Below, one piece after another: positions 38,777 through 46,410 of a stretch of 64,000 nucleotides of DNA. The first letter of the stretch is position 1; every line of letters starts with the position of its first letter. The position numbers were made by a program, and so were the translations under genes. Location of the stretch: the NCBI RefSeq assembly GCF_900167405.1, contig NZ_FUWO01000003.1, forward strand, positions 3,571-67,570, read 5' to 3'. The stretch is from Globicatella sulfidifaciens DSM 15739. Its GTDB lineage: Bacteria > Bacillota > Bacilli > Lactobacillales > Aerococcaceae. The notes under the pieces are model-generated. The model saw only the letters and a program-made list of their open reading frames with translations. It was not told the origin of the DNA and searched no databases.

Positions 38777-39316
38777 ATGATGATTAACCGCAATCAAAGA
38801 AAGAGACAATTCTTAGACTGGCTTATTAAACATTTCAAGCACCAAAATCCGGTGGTTAATCAATTTTTATATTTTTTAATGACCGAACCCAATTGTATTC
38901 AGTACATTACGTTTACTGAGCAGAGTCATTATACTCCAAGAGGTATTTATATTTCATATCATACTAAAAGCAACCAACCTTTTGTTTATTATAAAGATTT
39001 TCGAAAATATACTTTATGTGAACAAGCTTTTCATGATTTTCGCTTAAATTACCAAGTTAATCGTGATCAATTTTATCTTGAAATTGATATCCCGAATGTT
39101 TATGCAGTGTTATATGAGTTTGATATTTTTGAAGAAAATCCTTATCTACCAAAAGATGAGCAATTTGAAGAGAATACGGATGTGTTTTTAGAACAATTAA
39201 CGCTGGATGTTCAAATAAAGATTTGGCGCCAAAAAATTGATGAAGGATTAAGTAAGCATAATTACGAGCAGGTTGAATATTATTTACAATTAATCGAGAA
39301 AGCAAAGGGTGAGTAA
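38777..39316 (+). CDS. reoY: ReoY/YpiB family proteolytic degradation factor
   Basis: A 179-residue protein with an N-terminal UPF0302 domain and a C-terminal IDEAL-type helix (QIKIWRQKIDEGLSKHNYEQ). Alignable features include FLDWLIKHF, PRGIYISYHT, an AFHDFRL block and NPYLPKDEQF. In Listeria ReoY helps the ClpCP protease degrade MurA, so it tunes peptidoglycan precursor supply. The ATG at 38777 or 38780 follows TAGGAGGGA; the frame open from 38759 overlaps ypiA without its own RBS. cca starts at the next base after the stop. Confidence 0.85.
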   Translation: MMINRNQRKRQFLDWLIKHFKHQNPVVNQFLYFLMTEPNCIQYITFTEQSHYTPRGIYISYHTKSNQPFVYYKDFRKYTLCEQAFHDFRLNYQVNRDQFYLEIDIPNVYAVLYEFDIFEENPYLPKDEQFEENTDVFLEQLTLDVQIKIWRQKIDEGLSKHNYEQVEYYLQLIEKAKGE

Positions 39317-40534
39317 ATGAAAATAGAATTAACAGATCCTTTGTTTCTGGAAGCTCAACCGATATTAAAGCGAATTGAGTCTCATGGTTATGAGGCTTAT
39401 TTTGTTGGTGGATGTGTCCGTGATACATTATTGGGTAAAACAATCCATGATATTGATATTGCTAGTAGTGCTTTACCAAATGAAATTGAAGAGATTTTTT
39501 ACAATACAATTGATGTGGGAAAAGAACACGGCACGATTATTGTAGTAGAAAAACATATTCCTTATGAAATTACGACCTTTCGAACTGAAGGAAATTATTC
39601 TGATTTTAGACATCCTGATACCGTAAATTTTGTCCGAGATTTAAGAGAAGATACTTTAAGGCGTGATTTTACTATCAATGCTTTAGCTTTTGATGCAGAA
39701 GGGCAATTATTCGATTATCATCATGGTGTGGAAGACCTTCAAGCGCAATTGATTCGGGCGGTCGGAGTGCCAGCGGAACGATTTCAAGAAGATGCACTTA
39801 GAATTATCCGCGCTATTCGTTTTGCTAGCCAGTTAGGTTTTACCATTGAACCTTTAACTTTTGAAGCCATTCAACAATATGCCCACTTATTACCTAAAAT
39901 AGCAGTTGAAAGAGTTAGAATTGAATTGAGTAAATATTTTCAAGGAAGTCATTTCAAAGATAACGCACTACTATTATTTGATACCCAGATTAGTCAGCAT
40001 TTACCATTATTAGATGGTTTAGATTGTCAAAAGGCTTTGCAGTACATGAATGAACAGATACCACCGTCACTAATGATTGAAGAAAATTTTGCTTGGTTTT
40101 TATTCGCCAAAGGCTTAGGGTTAACCGTCACGCAAGCTAATAAGTTTTTAAGAAAATGGACACATAGCAATCATTTAATTCAAGATGTTAAAGATTTTTA
40201 TGAACTGGATAAAATAATACAACAAGGTCCATTAACCCTTTGGGAAGTTTATCATTATAAAATGGCACTAATTAAACCCATCGAAGCCAGACATCAGCAC
40301 TTAAATCCTGATTATCAACCAGTTGCTAAAGAGCTGAAAAGTCAATTAGTAATTCATCAAAAAGCAGATTTAGTAGCTAATGGAAAGACCATCATGGGCT
40401 GGTTAGGTTTAGAAAAAGGAAATGCCCAATTAGGAGCTTTATTAAGAGAAATGGAATATCAAGTGGTAATGAGACAATTACCTAATGAAGAAGAAGCATT
40501 AAAAGCTTTTGCTTTAAATTATGGAATAGAGTAA
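39317..40534 (+). CDS. cca: CCA tRNA nucleotidyltransferase
   Basis: A 405-residue class II CCA-adding enzyme that builds or repairs the tRNA 3' end. The nucleotidyltransferase signature is FVGGCVRDTLLGK followed by the catalytic Asp pair in IHDIDIAS. The basic block is RRDFTINALAFD, and the template Asp/Arg region is EDALRIIRAIRFASQLGF. It abuts reoY and precedes dinG, as in many Firmicutes. Confidence 0.96.
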   Translation: MKIELTDPLFLEAQPILKRIESHGYEAYFVGGCVRDTLLGKTIHDIDIASSALPNEIEEIFYNTIDVGKEHGTIIVVEKHIPYEITTFRTEGNYSDFRHPDTVNFVRDLREDTLRRDFTINALAFDAEGQLFDYHHGVEDLQAQLIRAVGVPAERFQEDALRIIRAIRFASQLGFTIEPLTFEAIQQYAHLLPKIAVERVRIELSKYFQGSHFKDNALLLFDTQISQHLPLLDGLDCQKALQYMNEQIPPSLMIEENFAWFLFAKGLGLTVTQANKFLRKWTHSNHLIQDVKDFYELDKIIQQGPLTLWEVYHYKMALIKPIEARHQHLNPDYQPVAKELKSQLVIHQKADLVANGKTIMGWLGLEKGNAQLGALLREMEYQVVMRQLPNEEEALKAFALNYGIE

Positions 40535-40545
40535 GGATGAAGAGC

Positions 40546-43041
40546 ATGGAAACAATCAAAAAAATTGCCTATGTGGATATTGAGACCACTGGTCCTAGTT
40601 TTTCTGAAGGGGATCGCATGATTCAAATTGCAGCCATTATTATTGAAAATGGCCAAATTATTGGCGAACATTCCATGCTAATTAATCCCGAACGAGAGAT
40701 ACCAACTCATATACAAAACTTAACGGGTATTAAACAAGAAGAGGTAGATAAAGCACCTACATTTGGCAAGGTGGCCAATTTATGGCTAAATCGATTACAA
40801 GATTGTCTTTTTGTGGCACATAATTTAGCCTTTGATTTGCCTTTTATTGAAAAATCTTTTGAAGCGAGTCATTTAACCTTTGATTGTAAATACGCATTAG
40901 ATAGTGAATGGATTGCGCGTATTATGTTACCTAGTGCGACCGGTTTTAATTTGACAGAATTGGCCCAGAATTTAGGGATTGAATTTCATAATGCTCATGA
41001 TGCGAAAATGGACGCATTGGTTACAGCTAGAATATTAAGTGATTTAGCTCAAGCTTTCTATCAACTACCGGGTGATGCTAGTGCAAAATTAGTGGATTTA
41101 AGTCGTTTTTTAAAACATAATGAACAGTACTTTTTTGAAAATCCAGGTGAGTTTATTTTAATAGATAACACCCTACGCATTTCACAAGCGAGTCAAATCG
41201 AGACGAAGCAGGAAGACCCATTAGCCAAATGGATTTTAAATCAATTTCAACTTAATGAACGTGTCATTGTAAAAGCCAATAGGGCACCATTACCACTCGA
41301 TACTAAACGAAACTTAGTACATCAAATAACGGAACCTACTGTTTTTGTGACCAATGATGTCGAATATTATCAACATCATTTACCTCATTGTTTATCGTTG
41401 AAAAATAAGAATGAATTTTTAAGTCGAGCAGCTTTAAATTGGTTAATTGATCATTTACATCATTTGAACCTTAACCAGAATGAATTATTGCAGTTATTGG
41501 GAGTTTATCAATGGAGTTTTGTGACACAATCCGGTTTATTAGACGAATTAAATTCGGATATCGCAATTAACCAGATTTTCGAGAAGCATGTGCCATCCCA
41601 TTTTATGTGGCATGATGATGCCTATTACCAGCGCTATTTAAAGATATTGACCCAGACCCCTTATTTATTAGTGAACCATCAACAAATATACAAATTAAAA
41701 GGATTGTTGAATTCAGCAATTTTAAAAACAGGCCATTACCAACTATTTATCGATGATTTGGGAGCATTCGTCTATCAACTTTATGCGTTCAATCGTTTAG
41801 AAATACCTCTCAGTCAACATTTTATTGAATTACAAAACTATTATGACTCGATTATGCAAATGGATGAACTACCTGAAACTTTAAAATCGTTAACTGAACC
41901 AATGCTATCAGCTTTAAAACAAATCAATGGTTTGTTAATTAGCTTATTAGATGAATTTAAAAAGGAATTTACTAGTTTTTCAAAAGTTCAAGTTCAACGA
42001 TATCTTGTATGTGAACAGGAATTGAATCAGTATTTAATCAATCAATTAACAACGATTAAGCAGCAATTAGAGCAATTACGTGCTTTATCAAATGAATTTC
42101 ATTTAGACTTTCAGCAGTATCTTGAGATAATCTTGAAAGGCATTAATTCACTATTAAAGGTATCTCTCAATAATGGCGATATTTTAATAAAATCGGTTCA
42201 GTTTAATCATAATTTTTTCCATTTAGTGTTAGAATATAATGATCTTCAATCTGATTTAGGTGTTACTACCATATTGGATGCCTTTAATAAAGTCCTAATT
42301 TTGGATCAGGATTATTTGGAAACAAAGCAAAATGTATTTGGGAATAACAACTTATTCGAATCATTAAAAAAAATCAATGTACCTGATATTTATTATCAAA
42401 AAAAATTGATTAAAATCCCTTTTGGTTATCTGATTGACGCTGAAAATGCAATAGAAATGAATGATTTCGAAGCGATGAGTTATTTTCAAGAAAAAGCTGC
42501 CAAAGCTCAAGTGGCTTTTTTAAAAGATAATTTAGAGCAATGTCAACAAAAGATAATGATTATTAGCCCTAATCGAGCAACTGTTGAGTATACTTATAAT
42601 TTATTAAGTCATGATGGTACCTTCAAGCCTTATCAATTATTAGCTGAAGGCGTCACCGGCAGTGGTCGGAAAGTGATTCGAAATTTTAACGATAATGATC
42701 TTTCCATCATGATAATCAGTCGTCATAAAATAGAATTAGAACAATTACCCACTTATGATTTTATATTTGATATTTTTATTCATACGTTACCTTTCACCAG
42801 TCAAAATCATCCTTTAAGTAAAAAAATAAAACAGTTCAAAGGGTGGAGTAATAACCAATTATTTGATTATTACTTAATTGCTAGGATGTTAGGTGATTTT
42901 AGCCAAACCTTATCATTATTGAATGATTTTTATCCTGATTCGCAAATTTATTTGTTTGATGAACGCATTTATACTAAGTATTACTCCAGTCAAGTTCGGG
43001 AATATTTTGAACGTTGGATAAATTTTGAAATTATGGACTGA
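40546..43041 (+). CDS. dinG: DinG-type exonuclease with a degenerate helicase region
   Basis: An 831-residue protein in the dinG position. The N-terminal DnaQ-like DEDDh exonuclease is intact: Asp11 and Glu13 in YVDIETTG, Asp in HNLAFDLPF, and His/Asp in HNAHDAKMDA. The rest aligns in order with DinG, but the helicase motifs are gone. There is no GxGKT loop (VIVKANRAPLPLDTKRNLV occupies the site), the DEAH box reads FIDDLGAF, and no QGFGRLIR-like motif VI is present. It is therefore probably a nuclease without ATP-driven unwinding. ATG 40546 has TAAGGA 8 bp upstream. Confidence 0.85.
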   Translation: METIKKIAYVDIETTGPSFSEGDRMIQIAAIIIENGQIIGEHSMLINPEREIPTHIQNLTGIKQEEVDKAPTFGKVANLWLNRLQDCLFVAHNLAFDLPFIEKSFEASHLTFDCKYALDSEWIARIMLPSATGFNLTELAQNLGIEFHNAHDAKMDALVTARILSDLAQAFYQLPGDASAKLVDLSRFLKHNEQYFFENPGEFILIDNTLRISQASQIETKQEDPLAKWILNQFQLNERVIVKANRAPLPLDTKRNLVHQITEPTVFVTNDVEYYQHHLPHCLSLKNKNEFLSRAALNWLIDHLHHLNLNQNELLQLLGVYQWSFVTQSGLLDELNSDIAINQIFEKHVPSHFMWHDDAYYQRYLKILTQTPYLLVNHQQIYKLKGLLNSAILKTGHYQLFIDDLGAFVYQLYAFNRLEIPLSQHFIELQNYYDSIMQMDELPETLKSLTEPMLSALKQINGLLISLLDEFKKEFTSFSKVQVQRYLVCEQELNQYLINQLTTIKQQLEQLRALSNEFHLDFQQYLEIILKGINSLLKVSLNNGDILIKSVQFNHNFFHLVLEYNDLQSDLGVTTILDAFNKVLILDQDYLETKQNVFGNNNLFESLKKINVPDIYYQKKLIKIPFGYLIDAENAIEMNDFEAMSYFQEKAAKAQVAFLKDNLEQCQQKIMIISPNRATVEYTYNLLSHDGTFKPYQLLAEGVTGSGRKVIRNFNDNDLSIMIISRHKIELEQLPTYDFIFDIFIHTLPFTSQNHPLSKKIKQFKGWSNNQLFDYYLIARMLGDFSQTLSLLNDFYPDSQIYLFDERIYTKYYSSQVREYFERWINFEIMD

Positions 43042-43066
43042 CAGAAACTAAAAAAACTGGTAAAAT
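43038..43066 (+). promoter_or_regulatory. Promoter of ypmB-asnS
   Basis: CTGACA (43038-43043), a 17-bp spacer and TAAAAT (43061-43066) with TG in the extended position. It starts within the dinG stop region. Confidence 0.7.
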
Positions 43067-43099
43067 AGTAATGTTGAAAACCATAAAGGAGGTCGAGGC

Positions 43100-43576
43100 A
43101 TGAGTAAGAAGTTTATTTCATTTTTAACTTTCGTTTTATTAACGATTTTAGTCAGTTTAGTCCTTCTTTTTATGCGTACACAAGATAGTATTTATCGAGC
43201 GGAAGATGAAGCAGTCAAATTAATATCATATGATTTTAAAGTCGAGGATGTTAATAAATTTTATTGGAGTACTACTGATAAAACTTATTTTGCAGTCGAT
43301 TTTAATGACGATAAAGGACAGCAACATTACGCAATCATTACGCAAGAAGGTGGCGAAACCAGCTATTATACTAAAGACGAAATTATAACAGAAGATGAAG
43401 CAACTTCTATCGTTTTGTACGATATGAAACCCGATAAAATTGTGCAAATGAGATTAGCACAAATTAATCAAGAGCCAATTTGGGAAGCAACGATTAAAAA
43501 TAATAATGGTACTATCACTTATTACATCATTAGTGCAAAAGATGGTACTTGGATTCAAACTATCGAAAATATTTAA
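43100..43576 (+). CDS. ypmB: YpmB-like membrane-anchored protein (DUF5590)
   Basis: A 158-residue protein with one N-terminal membrane helix (about residues 5-24) and an extracellular part with two PepSY-like repeats (EDEAVKLISYDF and EDEATSIVLYDM). Its function is unknown. Size, topology and position between dinG and asnS match B. subtilis ypmB. The aspB gene found between ypmB and asnS in Bacillus is absent. RBS AAGGAGGTC precedes the ATG. Confidence 0.87.
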   Translation: MSKKFISFLTFVLLTILVSLVLLFMRTQDSIYRAEDEAVKLISYDFKVEDVNKFYWSTTDKTYFAVDFNDDKGQQHYAIITQEGGETSYYTKDEIITEDEATSIVLYDMKPDKIVQMRLAQINQEPIWEATIKNNNGTITYYIISAKDGTWIQTIENI

Positions 43577-43591
43577 ATTTCAGGAGGCAAT

Positions 43592-44890
43592 ATGGAAACA
43601 ATAACAATGAAACAAGCAGCTCAGTTTGTTGGTCAAGAAGTTCATATTAACGCTTGGGTGACGAACAAAAGAAGTAGTGGTAAAATCGCCTTTTTACAAT
43701 TGCGTGACGGTACATCTTATTTCCAAGGGATCGTCGTTAAAGCAGACGTGAGCGAAGAAGTATTTGAATTAGCTAAATCATTAGGGCAAGAATCAAGTAT
43801 TATTTTAACTGGAGTTGTTCAGGAAGATACTCGTTCAGCATTAGGCTATGAATTATTAGTAAAAGATATTCAAATAGTAGGTGAAAGCCACGATTATCCA
43901 ATCACACCTAAAGAACATGGTACAGATTTCTTAATGGATCATCGTCACTTATGGCTACGTTCATCTAAACAACATGCCATCTTAACGATTAGAAATGAAA
44001 TTATTCGTGCGACGTATCAATTCATGAGTGAAAATGATTTTGTAAAAATTGACCCGCCTATTTTAACGGGATCAGCACCGGAAGGAACTACAGAACTGTT
44101 CCATACTAAATATTTTGATGACGATGCCTTTCTATCTCAAAGTGGACAATTATATATGGAAGCGGCGGCGATGGCTTTTGGTAAAGTGTTTTCATTCGGA
44201 CCAACATTCCGCGCTGAAAAATCAAAAACACGTCGCCATTTAATTGAGTTTTGGATGATGGAACCAGAAATGGCTTTCGTAGAACATGAAGAAAGTTTAG
44301 AAGTTCAAGAGAAATATGTGGCTTATTTAGTTCAAAGCGTTATTGATAATTGTCAATTAGCATTGAAAACATTAGACCGTGATGTTGAACAATTACGTAA
44401 ATATACCATCACACCCTATCCCCGTATTTCATATACAGATGCCATTGAATTATTAAATAAAAATGGCTTTGATGATATTACTTGGGGGGATGATTTTGGT
44501 TCACCACATGAAACATTTATTGCCAGTCAATATGAGCAACCAATTTTCATTGTTAATTATCCAAAAGCAATTAAACCATTTTACATGAAAGTGAATCCTG
44601 AGGATCCTCGTACGGTATTATGTGCTGATATGATTGCACCAGAAGGTTATGGAGAAATCATTGGTGGTTCAGAACGTGAGATTGATTACGATGTTTTAGC
44701 TGAAAACATTAAAAACTTTGGTTTAGATTCTGAAACATATGCTTGGTATTTAGATTTAAGAAAATATGGTTCGGTTCCACATTCTGGATTCGGTATTGGT
44801 TTAGAACGTGCTGTTGCTTGGATTAGCGGAATTGAACATATTAGAGAAACGTCAGCATTCCCACGTTTATTAAACCGTATTTATCCATAA
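43592..44890 (+). CDS. asnS: Asparaginyl-tRNA synthetase
   Basis: A 432-residue class IIb synthetase with an N-terminal OB anticodon-binding domain ([20 protein letters not shown]) and the catalytic core. Motif 2 is [20 protein letters not shown] and motif 3 is [22 protein letters not shown] precedes the ATG. It lies between ypmB and dnaD as in Bacillus. Confidence 0.96.
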   Translation: METITMKQAAQFVGQEVHINAWVTNKRSSGKIAFLQLRDGTSYFQGIVVKADVSEEVFELAKSLGQESSIILTGVVQEDTRSALGYELLVKDIQIVGESHDYPITPKEHGTDFLMDHRHLWLRSSKQHAILTIRNEIIRATYQFMSENDFVKIDPPILTGSAPEGTTELFHTKYFDDDAFLSQSGQLYMEAAAMAFGKVFSFGPTFRAEKSKTRRHLIEFWMMEPEMAFVEHEESLEVQEKYVAYLVQSVIDNCQLALKTLDRDVEQLRKYTITPYPRISYTDAIELLNKNGFDDITWGDDFGSPHETFIASQYEQPIFIVNYPKAIKPFYMKVNPEDPRTVLCADMIAPEGYGEIIGGSEREIDYDVLAENIKNFGLDSETYAWYLDLRKYGSVPHSGFGIGLERAVAWISGIEHIRETSAFPRLLNRIYP

Positions 44891-45053
44891 TTTCCTTCAA
44901 TTTTATTTTTACAAGATGAGGGTGCATTTCAGATTAACGAAACACCTGCAATAAAGGATACTCATTAAAGAGCTGATGAAGTAATAAGCAATTGACTATT
45001 TACTTCAGACTCGATGTTATATAATGAAATTTTAAACCCAAGTCAAGCTTAGG

Positions 45054-45104
45054 GGAGTGGGCCAAAGAAGGAACATGACTTTGTTTTTTCTTTAAGCTCA
45101 CTCC
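45054..45104 (+). terminator. Long hairpin, probable terminator after asnS
   Basis: GGAGTGGGCCAAAGAA pairs with TTCTTTAAGCTCACTCC and is followed by TTATTTT. Its end arms resemble the right arm of the B repeats (GCCCACTCCC), but the interior differs. dnaD starts 27 bp downstream. The rest of 44891-45131 shows no clear feature apart from a TATAAT at 45020. Confidence 0.65.
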
Positions 45105-45131
45105 TTATTTTATCAAAATGGAGTGAAGAAA

Positions 45132-45854
45132 ATGTCGATGTTGCAACAATTTTTTAAAGAAGGTGTGTCACTGATTCCTAAGGGAATTATCACCCATTAT
45201 AAAGAATTAGATTTAAGTCCTCAGGCTTTTATTTTATTATTATATTTAATCGATCATCAAGTTGAATTGCAAAGCGAAGCATATTTACAGCGGGTATCAG
45301 CAAATTTAGGGTGGAGTGAAAATGAATCCTATGAATTTCTATCTGAATTATTAACGAAGGAATATATTCAATTTGAAATGATTAAGGATCATAACGGAAA
45401 ACAAATGGACATTATTTCATTAGAACCCCTTTACTTGTTTTTAGAAAGTTTTTATAAAAAAGATGAACCTGAATCACAAGATGGTTTAAATGAATCTGAA
45501 CAAAAATCGTTAATTCAATTATTTGAAGGTGAGTTTGGTCGTAGTTTAACCCAATTGGAATTAATGCAAATAGCCGATTGGAAACAAATGGATCAATTTA
45601 ATGATGAGGTCATTATATTGGCACTGCAGCAGGCCGTATTAAATCAAGCCATCAGTTTAAAATATATTGATCGTATATTACTAGATTGGAAAAAGAAAAA
45701 TGTGCGGACTGTGCAAGAAGCAAAAAGAGAAATTGAATCATTTAATCAAGCCAAAACGGAGCGTAGTCGTCAAGCTAATTTGGGCAACCAAGTCCCAGAA
45801 TTTGAGCCCTTTAAAGTCCCAGAATTTGACTGGAATCGATTTAAACCAGAATAA
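45132..45854 (+). CDS. dnaD: DNA replication initiation protein DnaD
   Basis: A 240-residue primosome protein that remodels DNA at oriC and restart sites. It has an N-terminal winged helix (DDH1, about residues 1-115) and a C-terminal DDH2 domain with FGRSLTQLELMQIADW and the helix DRILLDWKKKNVRT. GGAG stands 8 bp before ATG 45132. In related genomes nth and ypoC follow dnaD; here composite repeat locus 5 follows. Confidence 0.93.
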   Translation: MSMLQQFFKEGVSLIPKGIITHYKELDLSPQAFILLLYLIDHQVELQSEAYLQRVSANLGWSENESYEFLSELLTKEYIQFEMIKDHNGKQMDIISLEPLYLFLESFYKKDEPESQDGLNESEQKSLIQLFEGEFGRSLTQLELMQIADWKQMDQFNDEVIILALQQAVLNQAISLKYIDRILLDWKKKNVRTVQEAKREIESFNQAKTERSRQANLGNQVPEFEPFKVPEFDWNRFKPE

Positions 45855-45894
45855 GGGGGAATGAACTTAAAGACTTAACCAAATATAATTTTTA

Positions 45895-46256
45895 GGGAGT
45901 GGGCAAGAAATAGAAAATCGAATGATTTTCGCTTTGTCTGTCCGCCCCCGCACAGTTGGGAGTGGACCAAAAGTAGAAAATCAAATGATTTTCGCTTCGT
46001 CTGTCCACCCCCGCACAGTTGAGTAGGTCTCAAGCAAGTCATTAAGACGCAGATTGAGACCACTCAACCCCTGCGTTTTTAATTTAATAACAATAACTTG
46101 ATTGAATCTTCTAAGAATATTCTCAGCTACTCTAAGACGCAGATTGAGACTACTCAACCCCTGCGCTTTTAATTTAATAACAATAACTTGATTGAATCTT
46201 CCAAGCTTATTCTCAGCTACTTTAAGACGCAGATTGAGACCACTCAACCCCTGCGC
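45895..46256 (-). repeat. Composite repeat, locus 5 (- strand: two 90-bp units, closing A, two B)
   Basis: On the - strand, A units start with GCGCAGGGGTTGAGTGGTCT near 46256, 46166 and 46076, 90 bp apart. The first two are 90-bp units whose variable parts end GTTATTGTTATTAAATT, like those of locus 4. The third is the closing A with tail TTGAGACCTACTCAAC. Two B hairpins follow, and the outermost ends TTGCCCACTCCC. No H module is present. The repeat lies between the convergent genes dnaD and ponA. Confidence 0.9.
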
Positions 46257-46324
46257 TCCTTATTAACGAATCCTAATTTGACTAAATATTTATAGTTTAG
46301 GCATAGCCGGAAAAAATAGAATAT

Positions 46325-46407
46325 AAAAAAAGCTCTAACGTTATTGTGAACTGCCCCCTGTCAAGTAGACAGGGAGCATATCATTGAACACGAATAGAGC
46401 TTTTTTT
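46325..46407. terminator. Bidirectional two-tier terminator of ponA (-) and dnaD (+)
   Basis: AAAAAAAGCTCTA and TAGAGCTTTTTTT form the outer arms. Inside, CCCTGTC (46356-46362) and GACAGGG (46368-46374) form a second stem. Confidence 0.85.
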
Positions 46408-46410
46408 ATT

